Shown here piece by piece: positions 35,730 to 45,825 of a DNA stretch of 64,000 bases (its first letter is position 1; each line of letters starts with the position of its first letter). The notes beneath the pieces were generated by a model. That model made no database searches. It was given only the letters and a program-made list of their open reading frames with translations, and was not told where the DNA came from. The stretch lies in assembly GCA_034509755.1 (NCBI GenBank), contig CM067550.1:3589001-3653000 (forward strand), written 5' to 3'. The DNA comes from Anisodus tanguticus. Taxonomy: Eukaryota > Streptophyta > Magnoliopsida > Solanales > Solanaceae. The position numbers were made by a program, and so were the translations under genes.

Positions 35730-37289
35730 ATGCAAATGATTCGTGGGCGTACCAGAATGGCACTTTCTGCTGGTGCGATGTTATATCTTTCAGGTCCTGT
35801 TCGTTTGATGGCGACAGACGCACAAAGTGTTGCTGCTAAGCTGAACAGCTCTGGATTGTTGCGGAGTCAGGCTCTCATTGGAGGGAAATGGGTTGATTCA
35901 TATGATGGAAAGACTATAAAGGTCCACAATCCTGCCACAGGGGAGGTAATAGCAAATGTGCCATGCATGGGTCGGAAGGAGACAAACGATGCAGTTTCAT
36001 CTGCCTATGATGCGTTTAATTCTTGGAGCAAACTTACTGCTGCTGAAAGGAGCAAATTATTAAGGAAATGGTATGATTTGATAATGGCCCACAAAGAAGA
36101 ACTTAGTCAACTTATGACACTAGAGCAAGGGAAACCTCTAAAAGAGGCCATTGGTGAAGTTAGTTACGGGGCTGGTTTTATTGAGTTCTCCGCTGAAGAG
36201 GGTAAGCGTATATATGGTGACATCATTCCATCACCATTAGCTGATAGGCGATTATTTGTTTTAAAGCAACCAGTTGGTGTTGTTGGTGCAATTACACCGT
36301 GGAACTTTCCCTTGGCTATGATTACCCGAAAGGTGGGCCCTGCTCTTGCCTGTGGTTGTACAGTGGTGATAAAACCTTCCGAACTCACGCCCTTGACTGC
36401 TTTAGCAGCAGCTGAACTCTCCCTTCAAGCTGGAATACCACCAGGCGTGGTGAATGTTGTTATGGGAAATGCATCTGTTATTGGAGACGCACTGCTTGCA
36501 AGCTCACAGGTAAGAAAAATTACATTCACAGGTTCGACCAAGGTTGGGAAAAAGCTGATGGAAGGTGCTGCTGCCACCGTTAAAAAAGTATCTCTTGAGC
36601 TAGGCGGTAATGCACCCTGCATTATCTTTGATGACGCAGACCTTGAAGTAGCTATAAAAGGAGCTCTGGCAACAAAATTCCGTAACACTGGACAAACATG
36701 TGTATGTGCCAATAGAATACTTGTGCAAGAAGGGATATACGAAAAATTCGCAAATGCTTTTGCGAAAGCTGTCCAAAGCATGAAAGTTGGAGATGGTTTC
36801 AGTGATGGCGTGGAGCTGGGCCCTCTAATTAATGACGCAGCAGTACAGAAGGTTGAATCTTTTCTAGAAGATGCTACTTCGAAGGGAGCTAAAGTCCTTG
36901 TTGGGGGAAAGAGACATAGCCTTGGGATGACCTTCTACGAGCCTACAGTCGTAACTGGAGTTAATAATGAGATGCTCTTGGCGAGGGAGGAAGTATTTGG
37001 GCCAGTCGCGCCTCTTTTGAAGTTCAAAACAGAGGAAGAAGCAATCCATATGGCTAATGACACCAATGCTGGTTTAGCTGCTTATATATTCTCAACAAAT
37101 ATTAAAAGAGCTTGGCGTGTCACTGAGGCTCTCGAATATGGAATTGTTGGAGTTAATGAAGGACTAGTTTCGACTGAGGTAGCTCCATTTGGGGGCGTGA
37201 AACAATCAGGTCTCGGCCGTGAAGGTTCTAAATACGGGTTGGACGAATATTTGGAGATGAAATATGTGTGCTTGGGAAGTATGGGCTAA
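35730..37289 (+). CDS. SSADH: Succinate-semialdehyde dehydrogenase, mitochondrial, intronless
   Basis: An uninterrupted 519-residue frame. It is an ALDH5-type enzyme that oxidises succinate semialdehyde to succinate with NAD+, the last step of the GABA shunt in mitochondria. The N-terminus (about 30 residues, with Arg, Ser and Met) suits a transit peptide; MATDAQSV then starts the mature part. Seen motifs are ITPWNFPLAM (substrate/cofactor channel), FTGSTKVGKK (NAD site), ELGGNAP with catalytic Glu290 and GQTCVCANR with nucleophile Cys324 and redox partner Cys326. The C-terminus GGVKQSGLGREGSKYG is intact and the length is normal. Plant SSADH genes such as Arabidopsis At1g79440 have many introns; none is present here, so this is probably a retrocopy. 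No frameshift, stop or missing key residue is seen. Confidence 0.93.
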   Translation: MQMIRGRTRMALSAGAMLYLSGPVRLMATDAQSVAAKLNSSGLLRSQALIGGKWVDSYDGKTIKVHNPATGEVIANVPCMGRKETNDAVSSAYDAFNSWSKLTAAERSKLLRKWYDLIMAHKEELSQLMTLEQGKPLKEAIGEVSYGAGFIEFSAEEGKRIYGDIIPSPLADRRLFVLKQPVGVVGAITPWNFPLAMITRKVGPALACGCTVVIKPSELTPLTALAAAELSLQAGIPPGVVNVVMGNASVIGDALLASSQVRKITFTGSTKVGKKLMEGAAATVKKVSLELGGNAPCIIFDDADLEVAIKGALATKFRNTGQTCVCANRILVQEGIYEKFANAFAKAVQSMKVGDGFSDGVELGPLINDAAVQKVESFLEDATSKGAKVLVGGKRHSLGMTFYEPTVVTGVNNEMLLAREEVFGPVAPLLKFKTEEEAIHMANDTNAGLAAYIFSTNIKRAWRVTEALEYGIVGVNEGLVSTEVAPFGGVKQSGLGREGSKYGLDEYLEMKYVCLGSMG

Positions 37290-37639
37290 ATCACCAATGC
37301 AAATTCTCATAATAAGGGACACCATGGTGTCGGTCTGAATTGGGTTAATACAGTTTTCATGTCTTTATCCATTTGGGTGAACCATTTTGAGCGTCTTTGT
37401 TACCTTATTTTTTTCAATAGTTCTGCTCTTTCATTGCTATCAATTGCTTTCTGTTCTCTTCTTGGCCAACTTTTGTACATTGTAGCTGAAGAACGATGAT
37501 ATGAGGCAATTATTTTGTTAATCTTATAGTATAGCTGACTAACCACATTCAAAATTTAGAGGTCACACTGATAATCAACAGTGTTGGAGGTTATGTCATT
37601 GAAGATGCATCGTATTTCTGTTATCGAATATGACACAAA

Positions 37640-37930
37640 ATCGCATATTGAAAGCCTATATTAGGCGAATAATCCTAGTATAAGATGATGCAGTCACAAG
37701 TATACAGGAAACTCAAGCTTACCTGTTTCTTGCAGTTTATATACTTTGAACTGACAAATACGAGACTAACTGAATTCTTTCAGACTCATAAATTAATGTT
37801 CGTTTTTCACATAGATGTATCAACTTAGATATGATTCTGGTCTGTGCCTTCATACTGAAAATTTGTCTCTGTGATTTCCATTTGGGTCACATAGCTGGGG
37901 TAAACTATAGGTGAATTCTTGTAATATGAT
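37640..37930 (+). repeat. Segment duplicated in intron 3 of the downstream gene
   Basis: GATGATGCAG, ATACAGGAAACTCAAG, GTTTCTTGCA, CTTTGAACT, GACTAACTGAATTCTT, GATTCTGGTCTGT and CACATAGCTGGGG occur in the same order and orientation at about 42700-43105. The similarity is diverged but collinear. Confidence 0.65.
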
Positions 37931-38123
37931 TTTTTAGAGGAGTAGTGGCTTAATATTTTATCATGATCACTCTCTTTATGACGATATTATTTGAATCAAC
38001 TTGCGTGCACCTAACTAACAAATCATGAAGCTTACGACATCCTTTAAGCATGAGTATCGGGTATCAACCTGTCTATCAAGATTGGAGCAGATGAACTCAC
38101 ATTAAATGTTGAAGTTGTGATTG

Positions 38124-38330
38124 CCCAAGAAGATTTTTATGGCCATAGCATTAAGAGTTTGAATTTCAATTGTCCCTTGAAGCCTAGTGCAAAGTAGGTT
38201 GTTTTTATGTTAACAACTTGAAGTACAAAAGGCTTTTCTACTAAAAGTATTCATACGTTCCCAAGAAGATTTTTCATGGCCACAAAGCTATGATTCAATA
38301 GTAGTATTAAGAGTTTAAATTTCAATTGAT
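38124..38330 (+). repeat. Imperfect tandem duplication
   Basis: CCCAAGAAGATTTTTATGGCC with ATTAAGAGTTTGAATTTCAATTG (38124-38172) recurs as CCCAAGAAGATTTTTCATGGCC with ATTAAGAGTTTAAATTTCAATTG (38261-38329). The block TATGTTAACAACTTGAAGTACA recurs near 38530. Confidence 0.75.
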
Positions 38331-38338
38331 TTCGACTA

Positions 38339-38481
38339 TTTTTTTTACAAGGGACCACCGGCGCTACCCTTTGGATGCGCACAGGACACGCAGCCGCTAC
38401 CCTTCAGTGCGCACAGGGTAAACTCCGCTCATGTGTAATAGCCCGCAAATTACATAAGAGTGATGAACCGCACTCGGCAAC
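38339..38481 (-). mobile_element. SINE with 16-bp target duplication
   Basis: CAATTGATTTCGACTA (38323-38338) and CAATTGCTTTCGACTA (38482-38497) differ by one base and flank a 143-bp insert. On the minus strand the insert ends in an A run (plus-strand T run at 38340-38347), so it is a SINE in minus orientation. GGTAAACTCCGCTC and GTAATAGCCCGCAAA resemble a common Solanaceae SINE family. Confidence 0.78.
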
Positions 38482-38782
38482 CAATTGCTTTCGACTACTA
38501 GTGGTTAAAATAAATTCTTTTTACTCTTATGTTAACATTTGAAGTACATACAGAACTACAAGTTCGAATTTGGATGCCTCCTAACCATAGTATTGTATAT
38601 GAGTTCTTCTTAGTCCATCGTTAAGCATGTATGTAACTAAGGAAAACTGTAGGAAACACATTAAAGGAATTTAAATTGAGTCAAATTTGTAATTGACCTT
38701 TTTTCTCCTCTTGATAATTAGTCAGACCATATTAATTTATTATATTTAAGCGACATAAATTATATATTTATTGATTTGATAT

Positions 38783-39388
38783 AAATAACAACAATAACAA
38801 TAACATATTCAATGTACTCCCACAAAGTGGGATCTGAAAGGGTAAGATGTACGCAGACCTTACCTCGACCTTTATGGGGTAGAGAGACTGTTTCCGATAG
38901 ACTCTCAACTCAAAAGGAAAGTAGTAGATGCAGGATTGCAAGGAAAATAAGACCACAAAATATCCAAATAGAAATAAAATGGAGCAACATATAGTAATAC
39001 ACACATAAAAAATAAGAATCTATGCTATACCTAAACAATACTACTTAGGAAGAGAGAAGAGTAGAAGAAGAGGCTAGCCCCCTACCTCACCCACACAATG
39101 TGGCAAAACCTCAACTACCCACTAGCCTTCTAACCTAATTCTGTACCTCCAAATCTTTCTATCTAGGGTTATATCCTCAGTCAGCTAGAGTTGTGTCATC
39201 TACTGTCTAATCACTTCTCACAATTCTTCTTCGGCTTACCTTTCCCTTTCATAACTCATGCTACCGCCAATCTCTCACACATCCTCACACACATCTTTTC
39301 ACATGTCCGAACCATCTCAGTCTTGCTTTCCTCATCTTATACTCCACGGAGGTCATTCCGACCTTGTCCCCTAACTTATTTATTGATT
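38783..39388 (-). mobile_element. RTE-like LINE 3' end with TTG-type tail
   Basis: 38783-38920 is the tail block (ACAATAACAATAACATATTC to AGACTCTCAACTCAAA). Beyond it the minus strand encodes decayed LINE reverse-transcriptase C-terminus: a piece like GKPKKN corresponds to the GRPKKYW motif near the end of plant RTE-type LINEs, followed by many stops. The element is 5' truncated and dead. Confidence 0.6.
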
Positions 39389-39667
39389 TGATATAAATAT
39401 CAAATAGGTATCCCTATCAAATATATATAGTTTTTTTTAAAAAAACTTTCAGGGACATCTTAAAGAAAAAAAGTAAAAAATATAAAGAAAAATAGTCAAA
39501 AATACTCATCTACTATACAAATATCTTAATTTATCTTTCAATATAAAAAAATTACTAGTATATATTTTCTATAGTAATTAAACAAATTTGAACATTTTAG
39601 GGTATATAATGACCCTTAAAAATGACCCGAAACTTCCGTTAAGGGGTTTAGTGAGGGTTTATTGGAA

Positions 39668-42600
39668 ATGTTAAATTTAAGCAAACGGAATTTATCATGG
39701 CAGCTAAGGCGTTTATCAACAGCAATTAGACAAAGTATAGAAGATGAAGGCGATTGGTTTTATTCATCGGAGTGGTGGGGCTCACTCTCCGATGGCCACA
39801 CAGTTTTCCGATCAATTTCCGATAAGGGAAACGGTGTCGTTTCTGTCGTAGCTTATCCTTCTTCCAGACCAGTTCAGTATTTCTCTCCCTTTATTCCATT
39901 TTAATTTTTCGTTAACTCCAAATTGTTTTATAATGCTAATTGTTGAGTACTCCTTATATACTACTCCTTCTCCTTCCGTTTACTTTTTAATCCGTTTAAA
40001 AAAGAATGTCTCTTTCTTTGACAACTCTTTAAATATTTAATGATATTTTGATACATTCTACCTTTTCTATTTTCTATTGTTTAAGACCACAAAATTTAAA
40101 TTTCGTGTCAAGGAGTAGTATTTCCAGAATTTCAAAGTTCTAACTAATAGTTGAATGTGCTCTTTTTTAGCTAAAGAGAGCTACTAATTTATTGTTCTAA
40201 GGATTTTATTTCTAGGCTTAATACATAAACAAGCCTTTAAACTGGCCAGTAAATCCCATTTAGATACTCGAACTAAAGTTTGTTCTAATTGAACACCCAA
40301 ACACATAGTAAAGTGTTCATATTAGACACTTTCGTTTTAAGTTTTGGAAAAACTTCTGCGCGTGTTCTCAAGTGTACATTACGTAGATAAGTTAAACAGG
40401 TTAAATGTGTCACCTCCTTTAATTATATGCATTTGCCTAAATAAGCCTTAAAATCTCTGGCCTATTCTGATTGTGGTTGATGTGTATACTTAAAAGAGAT
40501 GGTCCATTTCAAGCGCAAAAGTTTTTTCAAAAATTGAACCAAAAGTGTCTTAAGAGGAACTCAATTGGAACAAGTCTTAGTTTGAGTGTCTAAATGGAAT
40601 TTGCTGGCGAGTTTAAGGGGCTATCCATGTATTAAGCCTTACTTCTATAATAAAGGTAGTACAATGTTGGATGTGTTGTAAGTACGAGTTTGAATCTAGC
40701 TGGTGAACCCTGTGTGATATTTTAGTGGAGAAGGGTAGGGGAGCGGACCAATTATGCGGAAGTTGAAAAGAATGTCCATTATAAAAAAATCCTAAATTCT
40801 CTGGGAAGGCAAATTATGGTAATGGTTCGAGTTCACATGGAGGGAAATGGAGATATTTAATATTCATATAGCTGATCCTAACTAGCCTGTGATTGAGATG
40901 TTTTTGTTATTGTTTTTTCTTATTGGATGTGATATTTTACGCTTTTTTGTAGTGATGGAATAATGGGGCTAGTTTTGGTACTTTCTTTTGACAGGAAAAT
41001 TGTTATTGGGCAAGAACAGAGAATTGGCTTCAGAAGAGGTACGAAAAGATATATCCGGGGCATGGACATGAAGGGTATTTCAGGATTCTTGGTTACCAAT
41101 GGCGTAATCTTCACTTTAACGACGACACTCGCCAAAGCACAGTTAAAATAATGGCTGCTTACAGGGATTCAGATCCTGGTTCTATACACTTGATGCAACA
41201 GGCAGAGTGTCTCGCTGTTCCATGTAAGTATCACAATATTATTATGTCTTGCAGCGCCTCTGCAATAGTATAATCATGTAATAGAATATATGATTCTCAA
41301 CGAGTATAGTTTCATTACCTGTACATTTAGCTTCCCAAAAAATATTATGGCTTTAAATTTTGGTCCATCATTTGCACATCAGCTTTTCAGGGTTCACGTG
41401 TAGAACATTTTCAGGGATGCATATGCTCTTTCTCTGTCTGTGGTGGTGAGCTTTTAGTGTCTTGATTTCCTAAATAGAGAGGCAAACAAGGTTCTTTTGT
41501 CCTATGTGAGGGTAGGATGTACGCAGGCCTTACCTCTACCTTTTGCGGGGTAGAGAGTCTGTTTCCAATAGACCCTCGGCTCAAAAGAAATGTAATCATG
41601 CAGGATTGCATGAAAAAGAAGACAACAAAATATCAAGATACAAAACAAATGGCGCAACATAGTAATATACATATAAAGATAATGATCTACGCGATACCAA
41701 AATAATACAACTAAGAAAAGGAGAAGAGGAGATGGAAAGGATAGCCTCCCACCTCTCTCACACATAGAGCGACAAAACAGAGAGGCAAACAAGGCATGTT
41801 CTAATAATAAAACTAAAGGATGAATGGTACTATTGTTGCCTTATTCTTTTCAATAGCTGGTTGATCCCCCTAAATAAATAAGTCTTTTTCTTAGTTTTGC
41901 ATTTGGTTCTTGAGTTGGTCGGGTCTTTTATCGAGAATTAATTTTGCTGCTTTACTATGAGAAAGGGCATATAGAATTATTCATTATGGGGAATATACAA
42001 GTTACTCAGTTTATAGCTACCTTTTCTCTTTCCTACACCAATTCCTTTGCATGGTTTCTCTCTTCTTTGTGCAACTGAATCTCAATTTTTGCTAAACTGA
42101 GTTGTAAAGATGGTAGTGATATTGAAAACAAAACTAAGATGAATAAAGAATGTCAGACACTTTTCTCATTTTCAGATCCCTTTACTTTAGGTACTGAGGG
42201 GGAGGGGGTTTCAATAGGGTAAAGTATGCCTTATCCTGTACTAAGACTTACTCAACGTGTCATACTTGTCCAGTTCTCCTCAAAGATAATCATGCTTTCA
42301 CATTTTTAGTGTCGCATCTTTTCATATCATCTACCTCTACAGATGTGAAGAGCATGGTCTCTGCTGGCTTGGCTACCATAGCATCTTGCAAATTCGATCT
42401 TGAAAGTGCAGTTTGTGGGAGAAAACCAATGAAAATTTTATGCATTGGGCATGGTGGAGGAAGCATTCCATTGTTTTTGGCGAGTAAAATCCAAGGTTCG
42501 GACTGTATGCTGTTTATCCTGCCTCTTTTCCCTTTTAGTCTCTGAATTTGATAATTCTTTTGGTGTTGTTGTGTCATTTGATAATGTCTGAACGGGAAAC

Positions 42601-44120
42601 CATTATCCTATCCTTCTTATCACTGGATCTGATAGTAAAGACACATTTTTCTTCTCCTTTTGACGTAAAATCTCATCTCGAAGGCAAGTATTGGGGCATA
42701 TCATCTGACATGACATGATGCAGCCAGAGATGATACAGGAAACTCAAGATTTTGTGTTTCTTGCATTATATTGGTCCCTTTGAACTAAAAGGGCAGCCCG
42801 GTGCACTAAGCTCCCGCTATGCGCGGGGTAAGGGCCGGACCACAAGGGTCCCTCTGAACTAACTCAAATATAAATACTGACTGAATTCTTCCAACTTATG
42901 AAGGAATCATCATCTTTCCCGTAGAAGATATACATGATGTGAGGTCTGGTGGAAGAATAATGGTAGAGTGAGTGCCTTTTAACTTGAATAGTGCTTGTGG
43001 TTCTGGTCTGTAGGTTTTGCTTGGATCACTGGGCATCTCCGTGTCAGAGAAAATTCATCCCAGTGTTTTTGTTTGATTCACATAGCTGGGGGTAAATGAT
43101 GAAGGACAAACTTTTGATCCTAATAGTAGAACTTGGAGCACTGTTATCCAAATGTTACAAAGTTCCATAGTGGTCTCTGGACTTCTCGAAATATGCCTGT
43201 AAATGAACACTTTGGATTGCTTGTATCATTGGAGAATAGATATGAATATTGGATTTACCTAGACGAGAAACTATGATGTTCTCTGCTTTTAAATCCTATT
43301 CTCATGTTTACTTCTTAGGTCTTCAGTTTCTATCAATTGTTATTGAAACTTTGGGGGCACTTGTTCCTAAACTAGCTTCTGCTTGTTTTGACGTACTAAT
43401 ATTTTCCCAGCTATCAATTTTGTAAATAACCCCTGCGATGTATCAGGTGCTGAGGTACACATAGCTGAAATCGACCCTGTGGTAATCTCAGCCTCAGTCC
43501 AAGCTATGGGGTTCCCATCTTACTCAGTTATGACCCCATCCGGTAGCCGTGCACACTCAACTCCCGATCCTATCGAAGAAGTTCAATGGAAAGGCATTCA
43601 TGAGAGGCTTCAATTACACGAATCAGATGCTGAGAAGTTTCTCCTTGAGAACAAAAATCTTTATGATCTTGTTTTCATCGATGCGTATGACGGGGAAGAT
43701 ATCTTTCCTCACGCGCTATGGGATACACATTCTCCATTCCTCAACTCTCTCGCGGACCAACTACACCCCGAGCATGGAACCGTTGTCGTAAACCTTCACT
43801 CAGATGTAGACTTCAGGGATGCTGACTTCTGTCCTCCTGGTTCTCACCTTTTGCCAATGGGAAAGTATGTTTCTAAAGTGTGTAGAGCATACAAAGAAGT
43901 TTTGTTAGGGACTAGGAGTTCCAACAATGGTCTAGCTTATGTAGTATCTGTGCCTTGGGTATGTAATACGTCTCTTGTTGTGTGTAGAGGTTTAGAGAAA
44001 TCTAGTAGAGATATCGTTATGAAGACTATGATGTCTAGAGCCCTAGTTGTTGAGAATATTCTTGACTTGCCATTTTCTTGTTTGCAATATTTGAAACGAG
44101 GTTTTACTCTCGTGAATTAA
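39668..44120 (+). CDS. SAM-dependent methyltransferase / spermidine-synthase-like protein, four exons
   Basis: Exons: 39668-39871, 40995-41223, 42343-42495 and 43447-44120, giving 419 residues in one frame. Introns 2 and 3 have strong GT-AG sites. The intron 1 donor (GTTCAG at 39872) is weak but keeps the frame. The Rossmann core is clear: KILCIGHGGGSIPLFL (residues 175-189) is the SAM/nucleotide loop, AEIDP (202-206) the acidic ribose-binding turn and LVFIDAYDGEDIFP a later strand, as in spermidine-synthase-fold proteins. A Trp-rich N-terminal part (GDWFYSSEWWG) precedes it. The substrate is unknown; I do not claim polyamine synthesis. Introns carry SINE and MITE inserts, and a LINE lies 75 bp after the stop. 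Confidence 0.8.
39955..40125. mobile_element. Stowaway-like MITE in intron 1, decayed
   Basis: TACTCCTTCTCCTTCCGTTTAC on the left and GTGTCAAGGAGTAGTA on the right are imperfect inverted relatives of the Stowaway end. The interior is AT-rich. Confidence 0.45.
41498..41790 (-). mobile_element. Retroposon tail copy in intron 2
   Basis: GTGAGGGTAGGATGTACGCA, CTTACCTCTACC and AGACCCTCGGCTCAAAA match the repeated tail block. The following sequence to 41790 also matches 38920-39075, for example ATGCAGGATTGCA and GCGCAACATAGTAATA, so both belong to one longer element family. Confidence 0.65.
42690..43105 (+). repeat. Intron 3 segment shared with the SSADH 3' flank
   Basis: This is the counterpart of 37640-37930, in the same order. 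It is interrupted here by the SINE fragment at 42789-42847. Confidence 0.65.
42789..42847 (+). mobile_element. SINE head fragment with 15-bp target duplication
   Basis: GTCCCTTTGAACTAA (42774-42788) and GTCCCTCTGAACTAA (42848-42862) flank 59 bp beginning AAGGGCAGCCCGGTGCACTA. This is the start of the TS-type SINE of Solanaceae as I remember it. Only the head is present, yet it is bounded by a target duplication. Confidence 0.75.
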
Positions 44121-44194
44121 TATGAATTGAAGTGTTTTGCCTTCTCTTCAAAGACTTCCGTATTCACTTTCATCATATTAAGAATGGCGCTTGT

Positions 44195-45300
44195 ATCCAG
44201 AATCACTTCCTGGACAACTAAGAAATTATCTTATGCAGGAAAAGTGCAATTAGTCCAATCTGTTATTTTTGGGATGCAAGCCTACTGGGCTCAGTTATAT
44301 GCTATACCTGCCAAGGTTATGAAGGCTATTGATGCATATTACAGGAGCTACATCTGATCTGGAGTACACACAATTACTAGGAAGGCTTTGGTTGCATGGG
44401 ATCAGGTTTGTTTGCCTCAATCTGCTGGTGGGCTGAGATTGATTAACTTTAAGCTATGGAATAAGGCAGCCATAGCCCAAAGCTGTTGGGATATTACTCA
44501 TAAACAGGATAAGCTATGGATCAAGTGGATCCATGCTTATTGCATCAAAGGGCAGCAGATACAAACAATGCAGATACCTCAGCAGGCATGTTGGATGATC
44601 AGGAAACTATTGGAAGCAAGAACTGTTCTGAAAGAAGTCCAGGTCAAAAGTTCAAGCCATAAGGGACTAATTAAACAGAACTATCTTCAGCTGATAGGGG
44701 ACTGTCCCAGAATGAGATGGAAGGGGCTTATGTTCAAGAATGCTGCTCGACCAAAAGCCAAATTCACACTCTGGCTGCAGTTACAAGGAAGATTGTTGAC
44801 AGCTGACAGGTTAACTACTTGGGGGAATGAAAATGTGGGCGGATAAACTTTGCAGTTTATGTGGCTCAGCAAATGAATCCAGAGACCACTTATTTGTTCA
44901 CTGTGAATACTCACAAAAGATATGGGAAAGATTGGTACAATGGCTTCTACTCCAACATTACTTTACCCGACACTGGGAACAACACCTTAACTGGATAGTA
45001 ATGAAGTCCAAAGGAAAACACAGAGTGCACAACTAACGCGAATGGCCTACACAGAAGCTGTCCACTCCATTTGGATAGAGAGGAATTAAAGTATCTTTGA
45101 GAAGAAAACAAGGCCCTGGGAAAGTCTAGCTAGAGAAATAATCTATGTTTGTCATGTAAGAGCCCCTGTGGGAGTTAGGACCATGATTAAAAGATTTGTG
45201 TTCTAGAATTTCTAATCTTACTTTCTTTGTAATTGGGAGTAGTTGATAGAATAGCAAGCTGTGAAGGCTTTGCTATGAAAATGTCAGTTCATTACCAAAA
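44195..45300 (+). mobile_element. 5'-truncated L1-type LINE end with 15-bp target duplication
   Basis: AAGAATGGCGCTTGT (44180-44194) and AAGAATGGTGCTTGT (45301-45315) flank the insert. It encodes the end of ORF2: ITSWTTKKLSYAGKVQLVQS at the start, then VCLPQSAGGLRLINFKLWNKA, then a zinc-binding zf-RVT domain with CSLCGSANESRDHLFVHC at about 44848-44901. Stops at 44355 and a frame change near 44830 inactivate it. A short A-rich end lies at 45295-45302. Confidence 0.85.
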
Positions 45301-45315
45301 AAGAATGGTGCTTGT

Positions 45316-45825
45316 CAAATTTGCATCATAAAAAAACCGTTAGGTGGTTTCTTTTTATCTACCTAAGTTTTGGGGGACAATTACCTAATACATGTGTTGG
45401 TTGTAGATAGTAAGTATTCGATGAAATAGTCAAGGTACATGTAAGTTGGCTTGAACACCACCATTATTAAAAAACAAGATACGAAGCTTGTTCCGCCCAA
45501 CTAATTAGCATGTTCCACAACCAAGATTTATTTAGAGAAAGTATAACAAAGGACAATATGTTCTTTATTACATCAAGGAGAGATTATAATGAACATTTTT
45601 CGACATAAGTCGAATTGCAATGTAGACAATAAAGTAATCATGTACAATCATTTAAACCCCTAGACGTATAGCATGGCTAGGTCATTATATTGTAGATGAG
45701 AAGTATGTTATATTAAGAGTTTGTAAGTTATACATGTCGGTATAAAAAAAGTATGTATACTGACTGACAATGTATATAACTTAGAACTCAGTTAAAGAGT
45801 AATGCGCATGCAGCCATGCATCTGT
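45316..45825. other. Intergenic DNA
   Basis: The 3' flanks of the LINE insertion and of the BAHD pseudogene; nothing else recognised. Confidence 0.45.

Noticed and set aside
39668..44120. Calling the four-exon gene a spermidine synthase
   Set aside because: Only the SAM/nucleotide-binding fold is visible. I cannot confirm the polyamine-site residues, so a general methyltransferase-like call is safer.
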